A stretch of 64,000 nt of DNA, from NCBI GenBank assembly GCA_041392505.1, contig JAWKLX010000028.1, positions 1-64,000 of the forward strand, read 5' to 3'. The DNA is from UBA6168 sp041392505 (GTDB lineage Bacteria; Bacteroidota; Bacteroidia; Chitinophagales; Saprospiraceae). The translations under genes were made by a program, and so were the position numbers. Shown piece by piece: positions 34,231 to 43,164 of this stretch (its first letter is position 1; each line of letters begins with the position of its first letter). Below the pieces are notes generated by a model. The model was not told where the DNA came from. It saw only the letters and a program-made list of their open reading frames with translations, and searched no databases.

Positions 34231-36728
34231 CTAAACGGGATCGACATCGGTATTCACCCGCACCGTTGAGAAGCCCGCTTCTTTTTGCATATAATAAGTT
34301 GCATCAGTTATTGTATCCTTCGCCAATTTCCAAAGCTGCGGGTTCCGTTCCATTTTAATTAAAATATCCAATAAATATTGCCCCCTCACCCTACCGACGG
34401 GTGGCACAGATGGGCCAAGTACCCGCTTGCCCAGTTTTTCCCGCAGCACTTTCACAAATGCTTGTCCGCCCCGGTTGACCACATCGGGTTTTTTATGCTT
34501 TAATGTCACTTTGATCAAGCGGGCAAAAGGCGGGTACAAAAATGAGCGCCGCTCCATGATTTCCCGCTCAAAAAAACCGGGGAAATCATTGTCCAATATT
34601 TCTTTTAAAACCGGATGAGCCGTGTTCATGGCCTGCACCAATACTTTCCCCTGTTTGTTTTTCCGACCTGCCCGCCCGGCCACTTGTGTGATTAATTGGA
34701 AGCCTCTTTCACCTGACCGGAAATCGGGAAATTGCAACAACGAATCGGCACTCAATACCCCGACAATACTCACATTTTCAAAATCCAATCCTTTGGTCAC
34801 CATCTGCGTGCCCACCAATATGTCGATCCGTTTTTCTTCAAAATCATTGATGATCCGGGCCAGCGATTCCTTGCTACGCACGGCGTCGTAATCCATGCGG
34901 GCGATGTTGGCGTTTGGCAGGTAAATTTTTAGTTCGTCTTCGATTTTCTGAGTGCCGAAGCCCAGCAACTTCAATCAATGCTGCTTTTGCAGGCCGCAAT
35001 TTGCCACCTGCTCGGTGTAACCACAATAATGATATTGGTAAGTTTTGGCGGAATTTATGAGTAGGTCAGGGTCACATCGCAGTTTACGCATTCGAGTGCC
35101 AGCCGCAGGTCGTATAGCGCAGGTTGGGTGCAGTAGCTGCGGCGGCTTTGAAAGATGGCCTGTTCGCCCTGTTCCATCGCACCTTTCAACCCTCAATCAG
35201 GATGCTGGTGAAATGGCCTGCATTTTGCGCTCCTTGGTCTCTTGCTTCATATCCGTAATGACCATTTGAGGTAGCTCGATGCCCCTGAACCGCTCCGGCA
35301 TTTCCATCAAACCGTATTCTTTCATCTTTGGTGTTTTGAAACTTTCCATGAGGGCGTTGCCGTACCAGAGCGGCACTTTGGCCTCGTGCAAATGCGCCAA
35401 ATAAATAGCAGCATCTCGCCCATGACAGCGTGAGAAGGATCGTGTTGTTTGAAAAAGAAGTGTCATGCTCCTCGTCCACGATGACTAAGCTGAGGTTGGA
35501 AAGGGAGGAACAACTCGACCGGCCACTGAGTATCAGCTGCAGCTGCAGTTGGCAGTTCCAATGGTGTTTCAGCAAGCTGCTCACTGCCAACTGCAGACTG
35601 CCAACTGCCAACTTTCTTCCACAACTCCACCCGTTCATTATTCCGAAATCCGATGATGATAAACAGCAACCTGATCGCCAAATACTTTTTGTAAACGACT
35701 AATTATCTGCGTGGTAAGTGCCACTTCTGGCAACAAATACAGCACCTGTTCGCCCCGGGCAATGGCCGCTTGGATGAGTTCGATATAAACCCTCGTTTTG
35801 CCGCTGCCCGTTACGCCATGGAGCAAAACGACATTCTTTTCTTTAAAATGATCCGTTATTTCAGCCAACGCACGCACCTGTTGAGCGGACAAGTCGTGCG
35901 CCTCCGTCAACTCATCTTCGTAGCCGTCACCAATCCGGCTCATCTCTTTTTCGTACAGCTCAAAAATGCCTTTTTTCTCCATCGCCTTCAGCACAGAGGC
36001 ATCGGCTTTAGCTCTGGTATAAATGTCTTGTCGGCGCACAAATTCCTGCGCCCGGTCAGCTTCCACAAAAGCCAAAAGCGCTTCCGTTTGGCGCAACGCT
36101 TTGCTGCATTGCTCAAAGGCATCTATCAATTGCTGGCGATCGGAATGATAAGGCTCGGCCAAGCGCACACAGGCAACTTTTTTGGGTTTGTACTTCTCCG
36201 GGCATTTCCTCGCTAGAGGTAAAACCACTTTCTTTTCCATCAGCCGCTTGATGACATGAAAAACGCTTTTCAGGTTTAGGATTTTCCGCACATCGTCAAT
36301 CGTTATCGTTTCCTGAACGCTGAGGGCTTCAGCGATGAGGTATTCCTGATCGTCCAACCCGTAAAAATTATCATCATACAAAGGGCCGAGGCTCAGACGG
36401 CGCTCGCTGGCCAGCTTCAAGTTGGCGGGCAGCGAGCATCCATCACTTCACCAATGGCAGTACAGGCATAATAGTTCGCCAACCACTGCCAGAATTTCAG
36501 TGTCCGTTCATCCACAATCGGCTCTTCGTCAATGACTGAAAGGATCGGCTTGACGGGGTGGTCAGGTTGGTTGTCGTGGGTTTGGAGCACTATCCCTGCA
36601 TACAATTTATTGCCCCCAAACTGCACCTCCACCCGCACGCCCATTTCGGTTTGCGCCAACAGCTCCTCTGGTACCGAGTAGGTATAGGGCTTCGGCACCG
36701 CCAAAGGCAGGATGACTTCGGCATACAT
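34231..36728 (-). pseudogene. priA: Primosomal protein N' (PriA helicase), multiply disrupted
   Basis: PriA is recognisable end to end but in pieces. Start 'MYAEVILPLAVPKPYTYSVP' at 36728; a one-base deletion near 36420 shifts 'GEVMDA'; the next piece (35638-36420) holds Walker A 'GVTGSGKTRVYIEL'; a one-base insertion near 35640 shifts 'YHHRIS'; about 100 bp of GGCAGTT-type repeat (35527-35625) splits 'VELWKKV' from 'ELFLPF'; 'LSLVIVDEEHDTSF' and 'GRDAAIYLAHLHEAKV' lie in different frames; the zinc-binding region (34980-35200) is unreadable; 34231-34974 is open and ends with 'QVAGRAGRKNKQG' and 'LDILIKMERN'. PriA restarts stalled replication forks. The gene cannot make a working helicase. Confidence 0.85.
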
Positions 36729-36933
36729 GCCAGTCGTTTGGATGGGATGAAAAGTTGCTGTTTGCATAAAAATGTAAGGCCGAAAGCCGTTGGCGCCAGA
36801 CAGTGGCGAAAGTCGGTAATTTTTCAAAAATGGGCGATCAATAAACACTTCCGTCCCCAACACAGTTGCGTAAACCGATCCATTGTGTATTTTCACGCCT
36901 CCTATAATTTAATTTTACTTATCAACTCTGACT

Positions 36934-37272
36934 ATGAAAAAAATAATCACTTTCCTCAGCCTAATGGCCTTTTTCATCGCTTGCAGTGGTGGCGGACAAG
37001 AAAATGCGGACGCATCAAAAACACCTGCTGCCAAACCAGCCGCTAAAATCGACGGTGGTAAAATTTATAAAACCTATTGCGTTACTTGTCACGGTATTTA
37101 TGGAGACATGGGCGGCAGCGGTGCTTTTGATTTGAGCAAAACCCAATTGACGTTGGAAGAACGCATTCAGGTCATCACCAAAGGCCGCAATTTGATGACA
37201 CCTTTTGAAGGACTTTTAAGCGAAGAAAAAATAAGGGCGGTGGCTGAATATGTCGAGACATTGAAGAAATAA
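36934..37272 (+). CDS. Lipoprotein-type cytochrome c
   Basis: A 112-residue protein with a lipoprotein signal peptide ('MKKIITFLSLMAFFIAC', Cys17), an Ala/Lys/Pro linker and one c-type haem site 'CVTCH' (about 46-50), with a plausible Met axial ligand in 'NLMTPF'. It should carry electrons at the periplasmic face of a membrane. Class I single-haem fold by size. No oxidase or reductase genes are adjacent. Divergent from the broken priA; a 16-bp inverted repeat lies behind it. Confidence 0.9.
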   Translation: MKKIITFLSLMAFFIACSGGGQENADASKTPAAKPAAKIDGGKIYKTYCVTCHGIYGDMGGSGAFDLSKTQLTLEERIQVITKGRNLMTPFEGLLSEEKIRAVAEYVETLKK

Positions 37273-37286
37273 GTTTAGCAAAATTG

Positions 37287-37337
37287 TGATTTATAATTGG
37301 TGATTTAATTTGCATATAATCCACCAATTATAAATCA
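37287..37337. terminator. Inverted repeat between cytochrome c and anmK
   Basis: TGATTTATAATTGGTG (37287-37302) pairs perfectly with 37322-37337. AT-rich arms; could end the cytochrome transcript. Confidence 0.55.
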
Positions 37338-37384
37338 TAATCAAGCCCTCCCCTTTCCCAACCCTTTCCAATCCCCACCTAACG

Positions 37385-38506
37385 ATGAATAAAGCCTACC
37401 ATGCCATTGGCCTCATGTCCGGCAGTTCCCTCGATGGACTGGATGTAGCTTATTGCTATTTTAATTGCAATAAAAATGAGGAGGGATTTAAAATAGACAA
37501 TTGGGAAATATTGCAGGCCGAGACTTATCCTTTTTCTGATTTTTGGAAAACCCGGCTTCGTTCCCTCCCCACCGGTAGTGCATTTGAATTGATGGATGCC
37601 CACGCTGCGTTTGGCGCATATATGGGGGAAATAGTGAACCTGTTTTTTCTTGAAAAAAATATCGATAAAAAAAAGATTGATTTAATTGCCTCACACGGGC
37701 ACACTATTTTCCATGAGCCAGCAAAAGGGTTTACCACTCAAATTGGAGACGGGTCAGCACTGGCCATTGCAACCGACTGCATAGTCATTAATGATTTTCG
37801 TTCAGCAGATATTGCCCTTGGCGGACAGGGTGCGCCGCTCGCCCCGATGGCCGACAAAATGCTTTTCCCCAATTTTGATTTTTATTTAAATCTGGGCGGC
37901 ATTGCCAATGTCACCAGTCATATTAATGGACGGTTTATTGCTTTTGATATATGTGGCGCCAATCAAATTTTTAATGCATTAGCCAATGAATTAAATTTAT
38001 CTTTTGATAATAATGGAGACATCGCAGCAAAAGGGATTTTAGACCAAACGTTATTTAATCAACAATATCAAATTGATTTTTTTAAAAACGATTACCCAAA
38101 ATCACTTTCCAACCAATGGGTACAAGAAAACCAAACTGCTATATTCTTAAATAATAAAAAAACGGTTGAAAATAAACTGCACACTGCCGTTGAATTAACT
38201 GCACAATTAATTGCTGATGCAATTAACGACGTCATTAAAAAAGAAAATTTAATAAAAGAAAATTTTAAATTAATGGCTACCGGAGGAGGGGCTTACAATA
38301 CTTATTTAATGGAGCGCATCCGCTTTTATATTTCCCAAAAAAATATCGAAATCATTATTCCCGATAAAAAGACTATTGAATTCAAAGAGGCTGTATTAAT
38401 GGCTCTTTTAGGGGTTATGCGGATAGAGCACGTACCCAATTGCATGGCTTCTGTGACGGGCGCAAAAAGGGATTCGATGGGTGGGCTCGTAGCCCGTTTT
38501 GAGTAA
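37385..38506 (+). CDS. anmK: Anhydro-N-acetylmuramic acid kinase
   Basis: A 373-residue sugar kinase that converts 1,6-anhydro-MurNAc, released during peptidoglycan turnover, to MurNAc-6-phosphate. Family motifs: 'GLMSGSSLDGLDVAY' at the N terminus, 'IASHGHTIFHEP', 'QIGDGSALA', 'DFRSADIALGGQGAPLAPM', 'LNLGGIANVT', 'FDICGANQIFN' (usually FDTGPGN in proteobacteria) and 'MATGGGAYNTYLMERI'. Full length. MurQ and transporters are not nearby. The reading frame is AT-rich in silent positions. Confidence 0.94.
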   Translation: MNKAYHAIGLMSGSSLDGLDVAYCYFNCNKNEEGFKIDNWEILQAETYPFSDFWKTRLRSLPTGSAFELMDAHAAFGAYMGEIVNLFFLEKNIDKKKIDLIASHGHTIFHEPAKGFTTQIGDGSALAIATDCIVINDFRSADIALGGQGAPLAPMADKMLFPNFDFYLNLGGIANVTSHINGRFIAFDICGANQIFNALANELNLSFDNNGDIAAKGILDQTLFNQQYQIDFFKNDYPKSLSNQWVQENQTAIFLNNKKTVENKLHTAVELTAQLIADAINDVIKKENLIKENFKLMATGGGAYNTYLMERIRFYISQKNIEIIIPDKKTIEFKEAVLMALLGVMRIEHVPNCMASVTGAKRDSMGGLVARFE

Positions 38507-38567
38507 TTCGGGCAAAATAAAATACGCTCCAGCCTACTGGTTATTTTCCAGAATAAATCAATGAAAC

Positions 38568-38972
38568 ATGATCAGATTAAATTATTTAGACCACGTCGCC
38601 ATTCATGTTGTTGACATGGAAAAATCGGCAGCTTGGTACGAAGAAGTACTGGGCTTAAAAAAATACAAATTGAAAGAATGGGGCGAATTCCCCATATTCA
38701 TGTTGTCAGGAAAATGCGGGGTAGCGATATTCCCAGCTGATGCGTCCTTACCTGCAATTGACAAACTTTACAAAGGTCCAAAAATTGATCATTTCGCTTT
38801 TAATGTTGACCAGGCGGAATTTGAAAAAGCAAAGCTGCACTATGAGAAATTAGAATTAAAATATGTTTTTCAAGACCATCATTATTTCCATTCCATTTAT
38901 ACCAAAGACCCGGATGGACATACTGTGGAATTAACGACATTGGTCGTGGACGAAAAAGAGTTTTATTTATAA
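38568..38972 (+). CDS. VOC (glyoxalase/bleomycin resistance) family protein
   Basis: A 134-residue protein with two beta-alpha-beta-beta-beta modules. Metal-ligand positions are 'LDHVAIHV', 'IDHFAFNV' and 'GHTVELTT', the pattern of lactoylglutathione lyase-like and dioxygenase-like VOC enzymes. The substrate cannot be inferred; the size suits a stand-alone metalloenzyme. It follows anmK by 61 bp on the same strand. Confidence 0.85.
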   Translation: MIRLNYLDHVAIHVVDMEKSAAWYEEVLGLKKYKLKEWGEFPIFMLSGKCGVAIFPADASLPAIDKLYKGPKIDHFAFNVDQAEFEKAKLHYEKLELKYVFQDHHYFHSIYTKDPDGHTVELTTLVVDEKEFYL

Positions 38973-39029
38973 CACCATATTTAATTATCGTTTTTAATTA
39001 TTGCGCAACGAAAGTTTCTTTAAGTTTTC

Positions 39030-39225
39030 TTTGAGGCATGTGGGCCGGAACTTTTGACTTACTTTGAGGCATCCAACTGCTCGGCCCAAAGGGATTGTCA
39101 AGGGTGAAACGTGGCTGTGCCACGTTTCACCCTTGACAATCCCTTGAGGGGCATCCCGAATAAATTCGGGGCAGGCTGTTGGACAGTTGCCAAAAGATGG
39201 AGTTTTCCTGCCCCGCATTTTATGA
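39030..39225. repeat. Structured intergenic repeat with long hairpin, copy 1
   Basis: Three nested features: TGGGCCG (39041)...CGGCCCA (39082) forms one stem; then arms 39091-39115 and 39119-39143 pair perfectly (25 bp, loop TGT; extendable to 27); then GAGGGGCA (39146)...TGCCCCGC (39209) encloses a CCCGAATAAATTCGGG palindrome and TTGCCAAAAGAT. The same order of parts occurs at 61987-62150 with different but still complementary stem sequence. Confidence 0.8.
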
Positions 39226-39287
39226 TTAACCATTTGTCATAGAGAATTAATTTTTATTCCTTATTTAATTTCAATTTATTTAGCATA

Positions 39288-39321
39288 AAATAAAAAAGGG
39301 AATTGGTAAATACCAACTCCC
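39288..39321 (-). terminator. Terminator-like hairpin facing the ThuA gene
   Basis: GGGAATTGGTA (39298-39308) / TACCAACTCCC (39311-39321), one mismatch, with a T-run on the minus strand. It lies about 395 bp past the ThuA stop; the interval 39322-39716 holds no gene I can support. Confidence 0.6.
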
Positions 39322-39716
39322 TCAAGCGTAACAATTGGATTGTAACTTATATGAAAACTAAAGTAATAAACAAAGAGGGGGAGGGATTTAACCATGGAAA
39401 TTTTGAGACATCGGGGGAAGGAACCAGCTTTATTGAAAATCCACTACAGCATTTAAGTTCAAATAAAAAATAGGAACTATTACTTTGTGCGGAAAGTCAA
39501 TTTAATACTTTATTATGCCTGCCATTGGCAAACAATTAAATGCAACAGTCTTATTAATTAAGGTAAATGAGAGTTTTGCGGAGATATATGAAAGGGAATA
39601 TTTAAAAGCGATTTGCTTTTTGAAAAAAAAACAAAAACCACACCGAAAAGGCCAGCAAGCTACATTTTTTATTTACGTATATTTTATTGAAAAAGACGGT
39701 TTGAAAAATATACCCG

Positions 39717-40673
39717 TTAAGGTTTTCGCCCCAATTTATATTTTTTCCCAAACCCTGAATTGTTTGGCTCATAAGGAGCAACGAAATCAGCAGGCATGCC
39801 TTCAACTGGAATTTTATCACCACCTTCTAGCGCCCAAACAATGCCGTTGAGTGCCAGCTTTCGCATAGCCGTTTCCTTAAAATCATAAGGATGACCGAGC
39901 GTCGTAAAAAACACGTTTGCGGTTTTACCCGATCGGCCCGTATATGTTTTTGTCCAAGCTACCGGATTGGAAATAGGGAATTGGTCGAGGCGGTTTTCAT
40001 TAGCGTGGTTGGAGCGCAATGCTGTGCCAACGAGCAATGGCTCGCAATCGCCATACAGACTGTCCTGCCCCCCGTCCACGTGATAGAGCCATGAATAGGC
40101 TTCGAACGGTTCAACCCCATTTAAAATCGGGTGCCCTTTTTTTTCTGCGATCAGCTGTACATCTATCAGGCGGCCATGCCCATCGGCAAAATGGCCGTGG
40201 TGAGTGATCCATTTCTGGCCAAACACTTTGATCGGCCAGTCATTGTTAAGGTACATCAGCGAAGAATCCGTTTTGTAGGAAAAAGCATGGGTTGCCGTTC
40301 GGAATCCCGCCATCGGTCTGCCCGATTCAGCAAAATCAACGATGTGTTTGGCCTCTTCCCAAGGCAATTCCCGAAAACGAGTAAACATTACCATCATATC
40401 CGCACTGTCTAATATTTCCAAACCAGCGATGTGATGTGTGTTGTCGGGGGCGATGAATCCCAGCGAATCCAGCGCATAACAAACACTGACTTTGTAGCCT
40501 TCTTTTTCTAAAATACCGGCCAACATGGGCATGGATTCTTCCGAACGGTATTCCTCGTCGCCAGTTATGAAAACGATGTGTTTGGGCGGTAGGGGCGGGA
40601 CGTTTTTTTCTTGATTACAGGATTGCAATAAAAATAGAGTAGCAATTAAAAGGAGTAGGTCAAGTTTTAGCAT
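39717..40673 (-). CDS. ThuA-domain lipoprotein
   Basis: The start is set at 40673, which gives a lipoprotein signal 'MLKLDLLLLIATLFLLQSC' (Cys19). The 318-residue product has a ThuA-like (class I glutamine amidotransferase-like) fold: 'KHIVFITGDEEYRSEESMPML', 'MVMFTRFRELPWEEAKHIV', 'GFRTATHAF', 'WITHHGHFADGHGR' and 'VFFTTLGHPYDF' (core motifs only). ThuA proteins are linked to sugar utilisation, often anchored outside the cytoplasm in Bacteroidota and Planctomycetes; the exact reaction is unknown. Divergent from the M20 peptidase gene. Confidence 0.85.
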   Translation of the reverse strand: MLKLDLLLLIATLFLLQSCNQEKNVPPLPPKHIVFITGDEEYRSEESMPMLAGILEKEGYKVSVCYALDSLGFIAPDNTHHIAGLEILDSADMMVMFTRFRELPWEEAKHIVDFAESGRPMAGFRTATHAFSYKTDSSLMYLNNDWPIKVFGQKWITHHGHFADGHGRLIDVQLIAEKKGHPILNGVEPFEAYSWLYHVDGGQDSLYGDCEPLLVGTALRSNHANENRLDQFPISNPVAWTKTYTGRSGKTANVFFTTLGHPYDFKETAMRKLALNGIVWALEGGDKIPVEGMPADFVAPYEPNNSGFGKKYKLGRKP

Positions 40674-40786
40674 TTCGTTTTCATGTTTTGATCGGACAAG
40701 GTTACGAAAAAACAGGTGCAATAATTGAATAGGTTTCGCTAAAATTGGTTGCTTTGTGCCAGCTAATTTTCAACCTCCCAGCATAC

Positions 40787-42250
40787 ATGAAAAAACTGAT
40801 CCGTCTTCTGCTCCGCTTGTTGTTCCTTGCTGTGTTCGTCATGGCCGTCATTTTTACCTATAACACAATGACCTTTCCTTCCCGACAGATCAACGTAGAC
40901 GCCGTCGAACCGATGAAGATTGAGGAGGCTGCCATTGAGCGGCTGGCCGGCGCAGTGCGCATCCCAACATTGAGTTATGAAGATCATGTGGATTCAGCGG
41001 CCTTTCGTTTACTCGATACGTTTTTGGTAAAAAACTACCCACTCGTGGATTCCTTTTTGGAAAAAGAACGGGTCAATGAATTTAGTTATATCTGGAAATG
41101 GCCGGGGCAAAACGCTCATCTTTCTCCGATTCTTTTGATTGCCCACATGGATGTGGTGGGGGTAGAAAATGAGGGCAAAGACTGGTCGATGCCTCCTTTC
41201 GCTGCTGAAGAAAAAGAAGGCTATCTCTGGGGGCGTGGCACTTTAGACGACAAACTGGCGGTCTGCGGCATCTTGGAGGCGGTTGAGTCGCTGCTTTCGG
41301 TAGACTACACGCCACAGCGGACGGTTTACCTGGCCTTTGGACACGACGAAGAAGTAGGTGGCGAAAATGGCGCACTCAGCTTAGCGGATATTTTTAAAAG
41401 GCGGAATATCGAATTTGAATATGTGCTGGATGAAGGCAGTGTGATTGTCGAAAATGCATTGCCCGGTTGCGATCCTCCCGTTGCCCTGATCGGCCTTTCT
41501 GAAAAAGGTTATGCCACTATCGACCTAACTGCCAATGTCGAAAGCGGTGGCCACTCTTCCATGCCTGGTCATGAGTCGGCCATCAACTTGTTGAGCAAAG
41601 CCATAATCGATCTCCGGGACAACCCTTCTCCCGCTAAAATTGATGGCCCAGTAAAGGCGATGTTTGAGCATATCGGCCCAGAAATGACTTTTTTCAACAA
41701 AATCATTTTTGCGAATCTGCGCTGGACGCAGGGGCTGGTCATCGGACAAATGTCTAGCTCGCCGACCACCAATGCCATGCTCCGCACGACCATTGCCCCG
41801 ACGATTTTGAATAGTGGTTTTAAGGAAAATGTGATACCCGCTCAAGCCAAAGCACAGGTCAATTGCCGCATCCTCCCCGGCGAGTCTGTCGAGACGACAC
41901 TGGCACATATCAGAAGTGTGGTAGATGACCGGATTGAAGTGTCCATCAGCGACAGTCACGCCAACGAGCCGCCTCCTGTTTCGGGAATGGATCAATTTGG
42001 CTATTCCATTTTGCAAACGACCGCTCGGGAAATTTACCCCGATGTGATTGTTGCTCCTTCCCTAGTGGTGGCTACGACCGATGCCCGGCATTACACTGCC
42101 GTATCGAAAAATATTTACCGATTTATTCCGGTGAAAGTGACCCGTCCGCAAATTGGTGGGATACACGGGACGGACGAAAAAATTAAAATCGAAGAATATA
42201 AAAATACGATCCGATTTTACCGCCAATTAATTTTGAATAGTTGCAAATAA
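40787..42250 (+). CDS. M20-family (carboxypeptidase S / PM20D1-like) zinc peptidase
   Basis: Start at the ATG at 40787 ('MKKLIRLLLRLLFLAVF'), giving 487 residues with an N-terminal membrane helix or signal anchor. Zinc ligands and catalytic residues are visible: 'LIAHMDVVGV' (His, Asp), 'GRGTLDDKLAV' (bridging Asp), 'GHDEEVGGENGA' (Glu-Glu), 'DARHYTAVS' and the last His in 'GIHGTDEKI'. A dimerisation domain lies between ~220 and 370. The enzyme should hydrolyse C-terminal residues or N-acyl amino acids in the periplasm. Single-gene unit. Confidence 0.92.
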   Translation: MKKLIRLLLRLLFLAVFVMAVIFTYNTMTFPSRQINVDAVEPMKIEEAAIERLAGAVRIPTLSYEDHVDSAAFRLLDTFLVKNYPLVDSFLEKERVNEFSYIWKWPGQNAHLSPILLIAHMDVVGVENEGKDWSMPPFAAEEKEGYLWGRGTLDDKLAVCGILEAVESLLSVDYTPQRTVYLAFGHDEEVGGENGALSLADIFKRRNIEFEYVLDEGSVIVENALPGCDPPVALIGLSEKGYATIDLTANVESGGHSSMPGHESAINLLSKAIIDLRDNPSPAKIDGPVKAMFEHIGPEMTFFNKIIFANLRWTQGLVIGQMSSSPTTNAMLRTTIAPTILNSGFKENVIPAQAKAQVNCRILPGESVETTLAHIRSVVDDRIEVSISDSHANEPPPVSGMDQFGYSILQTTAREIYPDVIVAPSLVVATTDARHYTAVSKNIYRFIPVKVTRPQIGGIHGTDEKIKIEEYKNTIRFYRQLILNSCK

Positions 42251-42257
42251 TTTATCC

Positions 42258-43082
42258 TTAATTTATTTCGAAATAATAAATTTTATCGGTTTCAGTATTT
42301 CTTCTGGAAGTAAAATACCCGCTTTTTTCATCCATCATTTCGACGCCAAAGTCGTCTTTCTCGGAATTTAATTCTTGCCAGTTTTCGGGGAACGCCCACT
42401 CGCCATTTATTTTTTTACTCTTATAAATATCCAGTCCACCTTTACCATCTTCATATTCTGCTGAATAAACCAACAAACTATCATTTATTAAATTAGGGAA
42501 TAAAGAATTGAAGCCAATGTCCAATTCTTCAATCAGTTCAGGGCATGACCATTCACCCATTATAGAATCTCTTTTTGATTGATATAAATTGTAAAGCTCC
42601 CCCTCTATATTCGAGGAATAAATCAGTGTTAATCCATCAGATGACAAAGTTGGATACAAATAACTATACTCATTCAAGCAGAAATCCAATTCCTTGATTC
42701 TTGTCACCTTATACCCATCAAAATATCCGCAGTACAGTGCCAAACCATGTCTTGAACCATGTCTATTAGGATTGGTGAGTGTAAATATAAATTCTCCACT
42801 CACCTCACAATATTCTGCTATTCCCACATGATAATCAGTAGAAATATCAAATGTTATTTCCTGTACAAAATCCAAAATATCTTTATTAATTATTTCTGCA
42901 TAATATAATTTAGAAAAATGGCTTCTATTTTTATCTATAATTGTGAAGATTAGTCCCGAATCAAATTTTCGGGGAGCATATTCATCCCTGCTCATTTCTG
43001 AAATAGACACCATTTCAATAATATACTCATCCGCCCCACTAAATAAAAATGGAAATAAAAAGAGCAATACATTTTTCATCAT
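42258..43082 (-). CDS. PD40 (WD40-like beta-propeller) repeat protein, secreted
   Basis: A 274-residue protein with a short signal peptide (1-16, 'VLLFLFPFLFSGA') and PD40-type blades: 'YLYPTLSSDGLTLIYSSN', 'FPNLINDSLLVYSAEYEDG', 'GLDIYKSKKINGEW' and 'DFGVEMMDEKSGYFTSRRN'. Such repeats occur in TolB-like and OmpA-linked proteins of Bacteroidota and usually mediate protein contacts in the periplasm. No OmpA domain is attached here. It is downstream of moxR on the same strand but 82 bp apart. Confidence 0.75.
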   Translation of the reverse strand: MMKNVLLFLFPFLFSGADEYIIEMVSISEMSRDEYAPRKFDSGLIFTIIDKNRSHFSKLYYAEIINKDILDFVQEITFDISTDYHVGIAEYCEVSGEFIFTLTNPNRHGSRHGLALYCGYFDGYKVTRIKELDFCLNEYSYLYPTLSSDGLTLIYSSNIEGELYNLYQSKRDSIMGEWSCPELIEELDIGFNSLFPNLINDSLLVYSAEYEDGKGGLDIYKSKKINGEWAFPENWQELNSEKDDFGVEMMDEKSGYFTSRRNTETDKIYYFEIN

Positions 43083-43164
43083 AAATAGATATTATTGGAA
43101 TTTTCCCTTTTGTATTTTAATAAAATATAAATTCTATTTTTTGCTTTTTATTTGAATTAATCAC

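Noticed and set aside
39515..39850. 111-codon frame overlapping the ThuA gene end
   Set aside because: It runs into the antisense of a conserved lipoprotein gene, has a Lys/Phe-rich low-complexity translation and no family resemblance.
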